From contig JAVBLG010000007.1 of assembly GCA_031553655.1 (NCBI GenBank), forward strand, positions 1 to 64,000: a DNA stretch of 64,000 nt, in the 5' to 3' direction. Both the position numbers and the translations under genes were made by a program. The notes beneath the pieces are model-generated. The model was not told the DNA's origin and made no database searches. It saw only the letters and a list, made by a program, of their open reading frames with translations. This DNA is from JAVBLG01 sp031553655 (GTDB lineage: Bacteria > Desulfobacterota > Desulfovibrionia > Desulfovibrionales > Desulfovibrionaceae). Below are positions 42,409 through 51,668 of the stretch, piece by piece (within the stretch, counting starts at the first letter, position 1; each line of letters opens with the position of its first letter).

Positions 42409-44376
42409 ATGGCCAAAGACGATTCTCCTGACAATCTTCCTCACTCTCAAGACGGCGCCATCGACTTTGATGAACTGATGCGCAAGTACGACACGGAGTC
42501 ACGCTTCCGAATACTTTCGGGGTGGCAGGCCAAAATGATAATGATCATGGCCATTGCCATGTCATGCTTCCATTTTTACACTGCGGGCTTCGGTTTGCTT
42601 CCGGCCCAGCATCAGGGAGCCGTGCATCTGGCTTTTGCCCTCAGCCTCACCCTTATGCTCTACCCGGCCACCAGCAAGGCGAAGAAAAACTCCATTCCCT
42701 GGTACGACTATATTGTGGCGGCGATCGGCATCGCTTCCAGCATGTATCTGGTGGTCAACTACGATGCTCTGGTCGAGCGCTCGGGCTTGCCTTCCGAGCT
42801 TGATCTGGCCATGGGTTTTCTGCTTATTTTCATGCTGCTCGAAGCCACAAGGCGCATATCCAACCCGGTTCTGCCCTGCCTGGCCGTAATATGCCTTTTA
42901 TATTGCTATTTCGGCAATTACCTGGGGGCTGCCGGACACCGCGGTTTCAGCATTTCGCGCATAATCAACCATATGTACCTGGGCACGGAAGGTATTTACG
43001 GCACGCCGCTTGAAGTGTCGTCCACTTTTGTGTTCATGTTCATCCTTTTCGGTTGCGTGCTGGAAAAAACCGGCATCGGGCGCTTCATTATCGATCTGTC
43101 CCTGGCGCTGGCCGGTTGGGCCTCGGGCGGCCCGGCCAAAGTTACCGTGGTGGCTTCGGGCATCATGGGCACGGTTTCCGGCTCTTCGGTGGCCAATGTA
43201 TGCACAGTGGGCATGTTCACCATTCCCCTGATGAAAAGCGTGGGCTACCGGCCGCACTTTGCCGCCGCTGTTGAAGCGGCCGCCTCCACAGGCGGGCAGA
43301 TCATGCCCCCGGTTATGGGCGCGGGCGCGTTCATCATGGCCCAGTTCCTGGGCTGGCCCTACATCAAGGTCGCTATTGCCGCCACCATTCCGGCCCTGCT
43401 TTATTACACGGCCGTGCTCATTCAGGTGCATTTCGAAGCCAAACGCCTTGGCCTTTCGGGCATTGCCCGCGAAAATCTGCCTAATGTCTGGCATCTTTTG
43501 CGCACCAAGGGCTTCTTGCTCATCCCTCTCGGGGCGATAATTTACCTCTTGGTAGCCGGCTACACCCCGCTTATGGCCGCTTTCTGGGGCATTCTGGTAA
43601 GCATTCCCCTGTCCTGGTTGGATAAGGAAACAAGGCTCACCCCCAAGAAACTGCTGGAAGCCTTTGAAGCCGGGGCCAGATCATCTCTGGCCGTGGCCTG
43701 CGCCTGCGCCTGCGTGGGCTTTATTGTGGGCACGGGCACCCTTACCGGCCTGGCCCTGCGCATAGCCGGGGGCATTGTCGACCTTGCCGGGGGCTTGTTG
43801 CTGCCCACGCTGCTCCTGACCATGTGCGCCAGCATTTTGCTGGGAACGGGCCTGCCCACCACCGCCAACTTTATTGTTACCAGTACAATGGCCGCCCCGG
43901 CCCTCAAGGTTCTGGGCGTGCCGGACATCGCTGCCTACATGTTCGTGTTCTACTTCGGCATAGCCGCCGACCTTACCCCGCCGGTGGCTCTGGCTGCCTA
44001 TGCCGCGGCTGGCATTGCCGGGGCCGACCCCATCAAGACAGGGGGAGTGTCGGTAAAGCTGGCCATAGCCGGCTTTCTGGTCCCATTCATCTATGTCTAC
44101 AACCCCATTCTGCTGTTCGTGGACGCCACCCCTCTGCCGATGATCCAAGCCGTAGTGTCATCGCTTATAGGGGTGTATCTATTGTCCATGTTCTCCATTG
44201 GTTACTACAACGGAAATCTATCCTGGATTCAGCGCCTTCTGGCCGCGGCGGGAGCCCTCGGCCTTCTGGTTCCGGGCACGATTACAGACGTATGCGGCGT
44301 TGCCTCTCTGTTAATTATTCATTTCTGGCAACGCATGGCAAACAGGGATGTACCCTCAACTTCAACCGGAGGCTAA
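42409..44376 (+). CDS. TRAP transporter permease, fused DctQM type (4TM/12TM)
   Basis: A 655-residue permease in which the small (DctQ) and large (DctM) TRAP subunits are fused. Many helices; the DctM part has VASGIMGTVSGSSVANVCTVG, EAAASTGGQIMPPVMGAGAF, and LLGTGLPTTANFIVTSTMAA. These fused permeases work with TAXI binding proteins and use an ion gradient to import organic acids. The start at 42409 follows GGAGG; twelve in-frame codons upstream have none. The TAXI gene follows after 6 bp. Confidence 0.92.
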   Translation: MAKDDSPDNLPHSQDGAIDFDELMRKYDTESRFRILSGWQAKMIMIMAIAMSCFHFYTAGFGLLPAQHQGAVHLAFALSLTLMLYPATSKAKKNSIPWYDYIVAAIGIASSMYLVVNYDALVERSGLPSELDLAMGFLLIFMLLEATRRISNPVLPCLAVICLLYCYFGNYLGAAGHRGFSISRIINHMYLGTEGIYGTPLEVSSTFVFMFILFGCVLEKTGIGRFIIDLSLALAGWASGGPAKVTVVASGIMGTVSGSSVANVCTVGMFTIPLMKSVGYRPHFAAAVEAAASTGGQIMPPVMGAGAFIMAQFLGWPYIKVAIAATIPALLYYTAVLIQVHFEAKRLGLSGIARENLPNVWHLLRTKGFLLIPLGAIIYLLVAGYTPLMAAFWGILVSIPLSWLDKETRLTPKKLLEAFEAGARSSLAVACACACVGFIVGTGTLTGLALRIAGGIVDLAGGLLLPTLLLTMCASILLGTGLPTTANFIVTSTMAAPALKVLGVPDIAAYMFVFYFGIAADLTPPVALAAYAAAGIAGADPIKTGGVSVKLAIAGFLVPFIYVYNPILLFVDATPLPMIQAVVSSLIGVYLLSMFSIGYYNGNLSWIQRLLAAAGALGLLVPGTITDVCGVASLLIIHFWQRMANRDVPSTSTGG

Positions 44377-44382
44377 ATTGAG

Positions 44383-45348
44383 ATGAAACCTAAAAAACTG
44401 CTTACTCTTCTTTCATTCGCCGCGCTGGGCCTTTTCGTCTGCGCCGGCGCCGCTGTGGCTGAAGAAAAACTGTCCATCGCCACCGGCGGAACTTCCGGAA
44501 CCTATTTCCCCATAGGCGGCGCCATTGCCCAGGCCGCCAGCAAAGGCGGAACCATTAAAGTTACCGCCGAAACCGGCAATGCTTCGGTGGCGAACCTCAA
44601 CCTTATCGGCAAGGGTGAAATCGAAGTGGGCTTCGCCCAGAACGACACCTCCTACTGGGCTTACAACGGTCAGCAAATGTTCAAGGTTCCCCTGAAGAAT
44701 CTGCGCACTGTGGCCGCCCTTTACCCCGAGCACGTTCAAGTCATCATTGCCAAAGACGCCAAGATCAACGGCATTCAGGACCTCAAGGGCAAGCGTGTCA
44801 GCGTGGGCGCGGCCGGTTCCGGTGTGGAAGCCGACGTGCGAGCTATTTTTGAAGTGGCCAAGCTGAAGTACAGCGACATGAAGGTTGACCGCCTCGACTT
44901 CGGCGCCACCACCAGCCGCTTCAAGGACAACCAGATCGACGTTGGCTTTGTGGTTGCCGGCTACCCCACCGCCTCGATCATGGACCTCACCACCACCAAG
45001 CCTGTGGGCCTGCTCAGCTTTGACAAGGCCTTCCTGGCCGAGCTCAACAAAAAGCATCCCTATTTTGTGGCCAGCATAATTCCGGCCAACACCTATCGCG
45101 GCATTGAGACCGATACCAACACCCCGGCTGTTATGGCCATGTTGGTGACCCACGACAAGGTGCCGGACAAGGTTATCTACGAATTCGTAAAAAATATGTA
45201 TGACAACATTGCCACCGTGCATGCTTCGCACGCCACCGCCAAGCAGATTACCCTCAAGTCGGCCCTGGAAGGCGTAACCCTGCCCGTGCATCCCGGCGCA
45301 GCCAAGTACTTCAAGGAAAAGGGCCTTACTGTGCCCGATATAAAGTAA
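44383..45348 (+). CDS. TAXI-family TRAP solute-binding protein
   Basis: A 321-residue periplasmic binding protein. Signal peptide 1-26 (LLTLLSFAALGLFVCAGAAV), then the TAXI signature KLSIATGGTSGTYFPIGGAIA, VTAETGNASVANLNLIGKGE, GKRVSVGAAGSGVEADVRAI and FVVAGYPTASIMDL. It captures the solute for the fused permease encoded just upstream. TAXI proteins studied so far bind C5 acids such as glutamate or related compounds (from memory), which would suit the 2-oxoacid genes downstream. A strong terminator follows. Confidence 0.93.
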   Translation: MKPKKLLTLLSFAALGLFVCAGAAVAEEKLSIATGGTSGTYFPIGGAIAQAASKGGTIKVTAETGNASVANLNLIGKGEIEVGFAQNDTSYWAYNGQQMFKVPLKNLRTVAALYPEHVQVIIAKDAKINGIQDLKGKRVSVGAAGSGVEADVRAIFEVAKLKYSDMKVDRLDFGATTSRFKDNQIDVGFVVAGYPTASIMDLTTTKPVGLLSFDKAFLAELNKKHPYFVASIIPANTYRGIETDTNTPAVMAMLVTHDKVPDKVIYEFVKNMYDNIATVHASHATAKQITLKSALEGVTLPVHPGAAKYFKEKGLTVPDIK

Positions 45349-45371
45349 CAGCAAGCAAAAAAATCATGCCT

Positions 45372-45449
45372 GGGGGCTGTCTCCAAGGAGCAGCCCCACA
45401 GGCGGTAAAAGGAAGCCCTGCTTTATGCAGGGCTTCTTGTTTTTTTTCA
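45372..45449 (+). terminator. Terminator of the TAXI-TRAP operon
   Basis: GAAGCCCTGC at 45412-45421, loop TTTAT, complement at 45427-45436, then TTGTTTTTTTT: a strong intrinsic terminator. Just upstream, 45372-45397, GGGGCTG... CAGCCCC forms another hairpin and resembles the ends of the repeat at 59979-60128. Confidence 0.9.
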
Positions 45450-45515
45450 CAAACTCGCGTATAGCTTGCGAAAGTAAAACATTATATAGACATACGTACT
45501 ATGCGAGGATAGCAC

Positions 45516-46265
45516 ATGGCAGCAAGAATCGGCAAGAGTTACGCTTTGAAGGAGCGTCGCAGCCTGCCAGAAGAATTGGCCGAAATCATCATTTACCGCA
45601 TTGAAACAGGGGAGTTCAAACTGGGGGATGTATTGCCGTCGGAGCAAGCCCTGGCTGATCTTTTCAAGGTCAGCCGCACGGTTGTGCGCGAAGCTCTGGC
45701 GCGCTTGAAGTATGAGGGACTCATACATTCCAAGCGCGGCAGCGGCCCTATTGTGAGTGACATCGCAAGAAAAAAGGACGACTTCAATTTGAATGTTGAA
45801 GACATGTCCATAGAAAAGTGGAGCAAATTTCTTGAATTCAGGCTGATTATGGAAGGTGAAACGGCAGCCTTGGCCGCCCTGCACCGCAGCGAGGAGCAGT
45901 TGGCCCAGCTCAAAATTTACCTGGATCTCATGGCCGCCGCAGTGGCAAAGGGCGAGTCGGGCACAGAACCGGACTATCTTTTCCATTGCCTCACGGCCGA
46001 TTGCAGCGGCAACGAATACCTTGGCGACTTCTCAAAATATGTATCATCGCGACTGTGGAAAGGGGTTTACCGTGCGCGCAGCCTGTCCAATCTGGATAGT
46101 TTGAAAGCTGAACTGGTCTGGGAAGAACATAAGGCCACATTTAAAGCCATCGAAGACAAAGACGCCCATATGGCGCGAGCCATGGCCCAGCGCCATCTGC
46201 TGAACAGCGCCGCCCGGCAGAACATTAAGATGGACACACGTTTTCTGGCTGTAAAGCCTGACTGA
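45516..46265 (+). CDS. FadR-subfamily GntR transcriptional regulator
   Basis: A 249-residue repressor-type protein. Winged-helix DNA-binding domain at about 15-80 (LAEIIIYRIETGEFKLGDVL, PSEQALADLFKVSRTVVREA) and an all-helical FCD effector domain from about 95 to 240 with the metal- and ligand-binding pattern (RLIMEGETAALAAL). It stands alone between the TAXI-TRAP genes and the kor genes on the same strand and probably controls one or both in response to an organic acid. GAGG precedes the ATG. A candidate operator TTGT-N3-ACAA lies downstream at 46437. Confidence 0.88.
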   Translation: MAARIGKSYALKERRSLPEELAEIIIYRIETGEFKLGDVLPSEQALADLFKVSRTVVREALARLKYEGLIHSKRGSGPIVSDIARKKDDFNLNVEDMSIEKWSKFLEFRLIMEGETAALAALHRSEEQLAQLKIYLDLMAAAVAKGESGTEPDYLFHCLTADCSGNEYLGDFSKYVSSRLWKGVYRARSLSNLDSLKAELVWEEHKATFKAIEDKDAHMARAMAQRHLLNSAARQNIKMDTRFLAVKPD

Positions 46266-46579
46266 TGGTTTGTAGTATAATACTAGTTTCATTCATAAAA
46301 CATTCTAAAGGTTACTATAAAGCACCACATATAAAGTAACACTTATATGTGGGACGGCATGTGAAATTTAGTGCAATTATGCCAATATTTCCATGACCCC
46401 ATTGACATAATACTTAAAATATAATAAGAGCATTGTTTGTATGACAAACAGACAATAGGCAATATATAAGTCCAAAATAATACATGGAAAAATATATTGT
46501 CGGGAGCATATCGGCAAGTCCCAAACCTGTTTTTCCCTACACCAGCTCCTTTAGGGGGGCGCAAATCATGGAGTAGCAC
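46266..46579. other. 314 bp intergenic region upstream of the kor operon
   Basis: AT-rich promoter region between the FadR-type regulator and the ferredoxin-type subunit gene. It contains TTTGTATGACAAA at 46436-46448. No gene or RNA recognised. A TTGACA at 46402 and TATAAT at 46420 are only 12 bases apart, too close for a normal sigma-70 promoter. Confidence 0.5.
46436..46448. promoter_or_regulatory. Candidate FadR-type operator
   Basis: TTTGTATGACAAA is a perfect palindrome around a 3-base centre and fits the TNGT-N3-ACNA pattern bound by many FadR-subfamily regulators. It sits about 130 bp before the kor start, next to a regulator of that family. Confidence 0.5.
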
Positions 46580-46792
46580 ATGGAGGCGGTTTCAATAAAC
46601 AAACAGTGGTGCAAAGGCTGCGGCATCTGCGTGGCTTTCTGTCCCAAGCAGGCTCTGGCTATGGAGCATGAGAAGGCCGTTACGGTTCCGGATCGCTGCA
46701 TTGTATGTGGCATGTGTGAATTATACTGCCCGGATCTGGCCATAACCGTGGACAAGAGCTTAAAACCCGCGAAAAAGTCCAAAGGGGAATAG
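46580..46792 (+). CDS. korD: 2-oxoacid:ferredoxin oxidoreductase delta subunit (2[4Fe-4S])
   Basis: A 70-residue ferredoxin-like protein with two CxxCxxCxxxC clusters (WCKGCGICVAFCPKQAL and CIVCGMCELYCPDLA), enough for two [4Fe-4S] centres. It passes electrons from the TPP subunit to ferredoxin. It is the first gene of the four-gene set, one base before korA. Confidence 0.92.
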   Translation: MEAVSINKQWCKGCGICVAFCPKQALAMEHEKAVTVPDRCIVCGMCELYCPDLAITVDKSLKPAKKSKGE

Positions 46793-46793
46793 T

Positions 46794-47954
46794 ATGAGCG
46801 CCAAGGAAAAAGACGATATTCGCTTTGTGCAAGGCAATGAGGCCTGCGTTTTGGGCGCGCTTTATGCCGGGCTTGGCTTTTTCGCCGGTTATCCCATTAC
46901 GCCGTCCACGGAAGTTGCCGAGCATCTGGCCGAGCGCCTGCCCCAGAAAGGCGGAGCTTTTATTCAGATGGAAGATGAAATTTCCGCCATGTGCGCGGTT
47001 TGCGGGGCGTCCCTGGCCGGTTCCAAGGCCATGACCGCCACCTCGGGCCCCGGATTTTCGCTGAAGCAGGAAGCCATCGGCTATGCCTGCATGGCCGAAA
47101 TTCCCTGCGTGGTGGTAAACGTGCAGCGCGCCGGGCCAAGCACCGGTCTGCCCACCAAGGTGGCTCAGGCCGACGTTAACCAGGCCCGTTGGGGCACCCA
47201 CGGAGACCACTCCATTGTGGTGCTCACCGCCTCTTCGGTGCAAGATGTTTTCTCTATGACCGTGGAAGGCTTCAACATAGCCGAAACCTACCGCACCCCG
47301 GTAATTCTGCTGTTTGATGAAGTTGTGGGCCACATGCGCGAAAAGCTCGTGTACCCCAAACCAGGCGATTTGCAGGTGGTGGAACGCCTGCGCACCGATG
47401 TTAAAGCCGGGGTGAACTATCACCCCTACCTCCCGCGCGAAGACGGCCGCCTGCCTATTTCCGACTTTGGCGGCGTGCATCGCTATAACGTCACCGGCCT
47501 TTTCCACGACATTTTCGGTTTTCCCACGGAAAACCCCGATCAGGTAGTCAACCTGATCCAGCATCTCGTGGACAAAATCGAAAACCGCGCCCATTTGTTG
47601 GCCCGCTACAAGGAATATTTCCTTGAAGATGCCGAGCACATCATAATATCCTACGGTTCTTCGGCCCGCAGCGCCCGGCACCTGGTGGAAACCCGCCGCG
47701 CCAAGGGCGACCGCATCGGTCTGCTCGAACTGCAAACGCTGTGGCCGTTCCCCACGCAGGTGGTGCGTGAAAAAACCGATCACGCCAAGAACATATTTGT
47801 GGTGGAAATGAATATGGGGCAAGTGCTGGCCCAAGTTAAACAGGCCGTTCCGCATCGTGACCGGGTGTTCCTGGTCAACCGCATGGACGGCATGCTGGTG
47901 ACTCCGCAGGACATCGGCAAGGTTATGCGCACTGTTGAAGGAAGGGGGTTCTAA
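46794..47954 (+). CDS. korA: 2-oxoacid:ferredoxin oxidoreductase alpha subunit (probably 2-oxoglutarate)
   Basis: A 386-residue alpha chain with GNEACVLGALYAGLGFFAGY, PITPSTEVAEHLAERLPQ, QMEDEISAMCAVCGASLAG, and TSGPGFSLKQEAIGYACMAE, the conserved substrate and TPP-contact segments. In this family PITPSTE and the three-dimensional context separate 2-oxoglutarate from pyruvate enzymes; the lack of a fused gamma part and the neighbouring sucCD favour 2-oxoglutarate. It catalyses, with the beta chain, the ferredoxin-linked decarboxylation to succinyl-CoA. Branched-chain or other 2-oxoacids cannot be excluded. Confidence 0.88.
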   Translation: MSAKEKDDIRFVQGNEACVLGALYAGLGFFAGYPITPSTEVAEHLAERLPQKGGAFIQMEDEISAMCAVCGASLAGSKAMTATSGPGFSLKQEAIGYACMAEIPCVVVNVQRAGPSTGLPTKVAQADVNQARWGTHGDHSIVVLTASSVQDVFSMTVEGFNIAETYRTPVILLFDEVVGHMREKLVYPKPGDLQVVERLRTDVKAGVNYHPYLPREDGRLPISDFGGVHRYNVTGLFHDIFGFPTENPDQVVNLIQHLVDKIENRAHLLARYKEYFLEDAEHIIISYGSSARSARHLVETRRAKGDRIGLLELQTLWPFPTQVVREKTDHAKNIFVVEMNMGQVLAQVKQAVPHRDRVFLVNRMDGMLVTPQDIGKVMRTVEGRGF

Positions 47955-47955
47955 A

Positions 47956-48756
47956 ATGGCCATTCAGGATCTTATCCGCACTCGCTTCTTTCCGCATTTG
48001 TGGTGCCCGGGCTGCGGCCACGGCACCGTGCTCAACAACTTGCTGCGCGCCGTGGACGACCTCGGACTTGACCAAAGCTCGCTGTGCATGGTTTCGGGCA
48101 TAGGCTGCTCGGCGCGCATAGCCGGTTACGTGGACTTCCACACCATGCACACCATGCATGGCCGGGCCCTGGCCTGCGCCACCGGCCTAAAAATGGCCAA
48201 ACCCTCACTCAATGTGTTTGTGCCCATGGGCGACGGCGACGCCCTGGCCATTGGCGGCAACCACTTCATCCACGCCTGCCGCCGCAATATCGACCTTACC
48301 GCCATTGTGCTCAACAACCGCATCTACGGCATGACCGGCGGGCAGTTCTCGCCCCTTTCCGGGGCGGGCATTCTGGCCACCACCGCGCCGTATCGCAATA
48401 TTGACGCCAGCTTCGACACCGTGCAGCTGGCCATGGGGGCGGGAGCCACCTTTGTGGCCCGCACCACCGCCTTCCATGTGAAAGAGCTTGGCGACATGCT
48501 CAAAAAAGCCATTCAGCACAAGGGTATAAGCGTTGTGGAGGTTATGGTTCAGTGCCCCACCTATTTCGGCCGCAAGAACAAGATCGGCGGCGCGGTGGAA
48601 TTGCTCCAATCCTATCGCGACGGCACGGCCCTGCTCGGCTCCAAGAAGCTGGAAGAAAACCCCAACCTCATTGCCAGGGGCATTTTCCGCGACGAGGAAA
48701 AGCCGGAATACTGCGAAGAATACGCGAAAATTGTAGCTAAGGCCCGCAAGGAGTAA
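47956..48756 (+). CDS. korB: 2-oxoacid:ferredoxin oxidoreductase beta subunit (TPP-binding)
   Basis: A 266-residue TPP chain: FFPHLWCPGCGHGTVLNN with the cluster cysteines CPGC, VSGIGCSARIAGY, FHTMHTMHGRALACATGLKM, and the TPP motif PMGDGDALAIGGNHFIHA followed by NNRIYGMTGGQFSPL. The start at 47956 follows AAGGGGG; the ATG at 47935 lies inside korA and is less likely. It binds TPP and a [4Fe-4S] cluster. Confidence 0.92.
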   Translation: MAIQDLIRTRFFPHLWCPGCGHGTVLNNLLRAVDDLGLDQSSLCMVSGIGCSARIAGYVDFHTMHTMHGRALACATGLKMAKPSLNVFVPMGDGDALAIGGNHFIHACRRNIDLTAIVLNNRIYGMTGGQFSPLSGAGILATTAPYRNIDASFDTVQLAMGAGATFVARTTAFHVKELGDMLKKAIQHKGISVVEVMVQCPTYFGRKNKIGGAVELLQSYRDGTALLGSKKLEENPNLIARGIFRDEEKPEYCEEYAKIVAKARKE

Positions 48757-48760
48757 CGCC

Positions 48761-49306
48761 ATGGAAAAATACCGCTTTCTTTTGTCCGGTTCGGGCGGGC
48801 AGGGGGTCATAACCATGGCCATTCTGCTGGCCGAGGCCGCTGTGTTGCACGAAGGGCGCATAGCTGTGCAGTCACAGTCTTACGGCCCGGAAGCTCGCGG
48901 CGGAGCCACTCGCTCGGACGTGATCATTTCCGATGAAGACATCGCCTTCCCCAAGGTTTTGCAGCCCAACATTCTGGTGGCTCTCACCAACGAAGCCGCC
49001 AGTAAATACCTGCCGCTCATCCGTCCCGGCGGTCTGTGCCTGTACGATGATGAACTGGTGCAACCCAGCAAGAGCATCGACGCCCGCAAGGTGGGCCTGC
49101 CCATGCATAAAACAGTTATAGAAAAACTGGGCAAGCCTGTGGCCTTCAACATCTGCGTGCTGGGCGCGCTGGCCACCCTGACCAAGGCTGTTCGCCTGGA
49201 ATCGCTTGAGCAGGTGCTGGTCAACCGTTTTGCCTCCGCGCATCATGAGAACAACAAAAAGGCTCTCTATCTCGGTGCTGAATTAGCTAAGCCCCACGCT
49301 GACTAG
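48761..49306 (+). CDS. korC: 2-oxoacid:ferredoxin oxidoreductase gamma subunit
   Basis: A 181-residue gamma chain: FLLSGSGGQGVITMAILLAE, then SYGPEARGGATRSDVIISDE and ALTNEAASKYLPLI. It completes a korDABC unit. The start at 48761 follows AAGGAG and is 4 bp after korB. The next genes, sucCD, lie 220 bp further on. Confidence 0.9.
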   Translation: MEKYRFLLSGSGGQGVITMAILLAEAAVLHEGRIAVQSQSYGPEARGGATRSDVIISDEDIAFPKVLQPNILVALTNEAASKYLPLIRPGGLCLYDDELVQPSKSIDARKVGLPMHKTVIEKLGKPVAFNICVLGALATLTKAVRLESLEQVLVNRFASAHHENNKKALYLGAELAKPHAD

Positions 49307-49320
49307 AAAGCCGAAGTTCG

Positions 49321-49429
49321 TTCCCTGGCAAGGAAAACGACAAATCATATATCTGCTCCGAAGCCGCATAAAATGTTTGCCGGAGTGAATCCGGCAAACG
49401 CGGCTTTGTCGCTCAAATCCTTCAGGGAA
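49321..49429. repeat. Palindromic repeat, family C-like, with internal hairpins
   Basis: TTCCCTGGCAAGGAAAACGA at the left is inverted by ...CCTTCAGGGAA at the right; inside lie AAGCCGC / GCGGCTT and a perfect 10-bp hairpin GTTTGCCGGA / TCCGGCAAAC (49375-49399). Its left part is also found (reverse strand) in the repeat at 55871-56002. Confidence 0.6.
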
Positions 49430-49526
49430 GGGCAATCCGCACGGATCCTATCCGCCGCGGACGGAGTTAGTCGGCGGATGGAGCTGACTGTGGATTGAAA
49501 CATCCTGAACATATGAAAGGACTTAT

Positions 49527-50693
49527 ATGAACATACATGAGTACCAAGCGAAAGAGCTGCTCCAGTCCTATGGCGTGCCCACGCCCAAGGGCGGCGTGGC
49601 CGACACCGTGGCCGGGGCTATGGAAGTGGCCAAATCGCTGCCCGGCCCCATCTGGGTGGTGAAGGCGCAGATCCACGCCGGCGGGCGCGGCAAGGGCGGC
49701 GGGGTTAAGGTTTGCAAAAACCACTCCGAAGTGGAAGCCGCCGCCAAAGCTATTCTGGGTATGCAGCTGATTACCCATCAGACCGGTCCGGAAGGCAAAA
49801 AAGTGCATAAGGTCTGGGTGGAAGACGGCACCAACATAGCCAAGGAACTCTATCTGGCCGTAGTGCTTGATCGCGGATCCGAGCGTCTTTCGCTCATTGC
49901 CTCCCCGGACGGCGGCATGGACATTGAAGAAGTGGCCGAAAAACATCCCGAACGCATTTTCACCACCCGCCTTGACGGCGCTCATCAGGTGTGGCCCTTC
50001 CAGGCCCGCCAGCTTTTCTTCAACTGTGGCCTCACCCCTGAACAGGTTGGGCAGGGAGTGAAACTGGTCACCAATCTGGTGCGCATGTGTGTGGAAAAAG
50101 ACGCCACGCAAGTGGAAATCAACCCTCTGGCCGTTACCGCCGAAGGCAATCTGGCCGTGCTTGACGCCAAGGTCAACTTTGACGAAAGCGCACTCAAACG
50201 CCACCCGGAAATTGCCGCCCTGGACGACCCCGAAGAAAGCGATCCTCTGGAGCGCAAAGCCGCCGAGCTTGGCGTGAACTATGTCAAGCTTAACGGCTAT
50301 GTGGGCACCATGGTCAACGGCGCGGGCCTGGCCATGGCCACCATGGACGCCATCAAGCAGGCCGGGGCCGAGCCCGCCAACTTCCTCGACGCCGGAGGCG
50401 GCGCCAATGTGGAAATGGTGAGCAAGGGCTTCCAGGTTATGCTGGCCGACCCCAATGTGCGCGGCATTTTGATCAATATCTTCGGCGGCATCCTGCGCTG
50501 CGACATCGTGGCCGAAGGCGTGGTCCAGGCGGCCAAAGCCACAAACCTCACGCTGCCTGTTGTTGTGCGCATGGAAGGCACCAATGTGGAAGAAGGTCGG
50601 CGTATTCTCAATGAATGCGGGCTTAAATTCACCACAGCCACCAGCATGGCCGAAGCCGCGCGCCTTATTGCCGAACAGACCAGGAGGCCGTAA
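49527..50693 (+). CDS. sucC: Succinyl-CoA synthetase beta subunit
   Basis: A 388-residue ADP/GDP-forming beta subunit with an ATP-grasp domain: MNIHEYQAKELLQSYGVPTP, VKAQIHAGGRGKGGGVKV, VEINPLAVTAEGNLAVLDAKV, and FLDAGGGANVEMV with INIFGGILRCDIVAEG. With SucD it makes ATP or GTP from succinyl-CoA. AAAGGA precedes ATG. The final TAA shares one base with the sucD ATG. It follows the kor genes and would conserve the energy of their product. Confidence 0.97.
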   Translation: MNIHEYQAKELLQSYGVPTPKGGVADTVAGAMEVAKSLPGPIWVVKAQIHAGGRGKGGGVKVCKNHSEVEAAAKAILGMQLITHQTGPEGKKVHKVWVEDGTNIAKELYLAVVLDRGSERLSLIASPDGGMDIEEVAEKHPERIFTTRLDGAHQVWPFQARQLFFNCGLTPEQVGQGVKLVTNLVRMCVEKDATQVEINPLAVTAEGNLAVLDAKVNFDESALKRHPEIAALDDPEESDPLERKAAELGVNYVKLNGYVGTMVNGAGLAMATMDAIKQAGAEPANFLDAGGGANVEMVSKGFQVMLADPNVRGILINIFGGILRCDIVAEGVVQAAKATNLTLPVVVRMEGTNVEEGRRILNECGLKFTTATSMAEAARLIAEQTRRP

Positions 50694-51568
50694 TGAGTAT
50701 TCTTGTAAATCAAAATACCAAAGTGCTGGTGCAGGGCCTTACCGGCAAGGAAGGCAAATTCCACAGCGAACAGATGATCGCTTACGGCACAAAAGTTGTG
50801 GCCGGAGTAACCCCGGGCAAGGGCGGACAAAAAGTTCTTGATGTGCCAGTATTCAACACCTGCGCCGAAGCTGTAAAAGAAACCGGAGCCGACACCAGCG
50901 TAATCTTCGTGCCCGCCGGAGCCTCGGCCGACTCGGCCTGCGAGGCCGCCGACGCCGGCATCAAGCTGGTGGTGCTGATTACCGAGCACATCCCCGTGTT
51001 AGACATGGTGCGCTGCAAAAGCTACCTCACCAGCAAGGGAACCAAGCTCATCGGACCCAACTGCCCCGGCATTATCAGCCCCGGCAAGTGCAAAATCGGG
51101 ATCATGCCCGGCTACATCCACAAACAAGGCTCCATCGGCCTGATCAGCCGCTCGGGCACCCTCACCTATGAAGCCGTGCATCAGCTCACCGCCCACGGCC
51201 TGGGCCAGAGCACCTGCATCGGCATCGGCGGCGACCCGGTTCCCGGCCTCAAGTTCATCGATCTGCTAGAACTGTTCCGTGACGACCCCGAAACCGAAGC
51301 TGTTTGCGTAATCGGCGAAATCGGCGGCGACAATGAAGAAAAAACCGCCGCCTACATCACCGAAACCAAATATCCCAAGCCCGTATTCGGCTTCATCGCC
51401 GGACTTACCGCGCCTCCCGGCAAACGTATGGGCCATGCCGGCGCCATCATCAGTGGCGGCAAAGGACGCGGCGAAGATAAAATCGCCGCCATGCAGGCCG
51501 CCGGAATCACAGTGATTAAAGAACTGGGCTACTTCGGCGAAACAGTGGCCAAGACATTGAGAAAATAA
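50693..51568 (+). CDS. sucD: Succinyl-CoA synthetase alpha subunit
   Basis: A 291-residue CoA-binding alpha subunit: VLVQGLTGKEGKFHSEQMIA, TKVVAGVTPGKGG, ITEHIPVLDM, IGPNCPGIISPGKCKIGIMP, and the phosphohistidine site in MGHAGAIISGGKGRGEDK. It overlaps sucC by one base. A strong intrinsic terminator follows. Confidence 0.97.
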   Translation: MSILVNQNTKVLVQGLTGKEGKFHSEQMIAYGTKVVAGVTPGKGGQKVLDVPVFNTCAEAVKETGADTSVIFVPAGASADSACEAADAGIKLVVLITEHIPVLDMVRCKSYLTSKGTKLIGPNCPGIISPGKCKIGIMPGYIHKQGSIGLISRSGTLTYEAVHQLTAHGLGQSTCIGIGGDPVPGLKFIDLLELFRDDPETEAVCVIGEIGGDNEEKTAAYITETKYPKPVFGFIAGLTAPPGKRMGHAGAIISGGKGRGEDKIAAMQAAGITVIKELGYFGETVAKTLRK

Positions 51569-51570
51569 TA

Positions 51571-51606
51571 ACAAAGGCCCTTCCTTCGGGAAGGGCCTTT
51601 GTTTAA
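51571..51606 (+). terminator. Intrinsic terminator of sucCD
   Basis: Perfect 14-bp stem (51571-51584 with 51589-51602) with a UUCG tetraloop, core GGCCCTTCC / GGAAGGGCC, followed by TTTAAAT. Confidence 0.9.
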
Positions 51607-51668
51607 ATATTTCTGGCGTTATTTTGGAGTTATATTTAATAGTACAATCCTACAAAAAAGGAGCCGAC

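Noticed and set aside
46402..46425. TTGACA and TATAAT as a sigma-70 promoter for the kor genes.
   Set aside because: The two hexamers are 12 bases apart, too short for a working promoter. Left as an uncertain element.
47935..47956. ATG at 47935 as the start of korB, overlapping korA.
   Set aside because: The ATG at 47956 has AAGGGGG at a good distance and gives the normal N-terminus.
46680..47963. 427-codon minus-strand open frame opposite korA.
   Set aside because: korA has all its motifs on the plus strand. The antisense frame shows no recognisable domain and no ribosome site.
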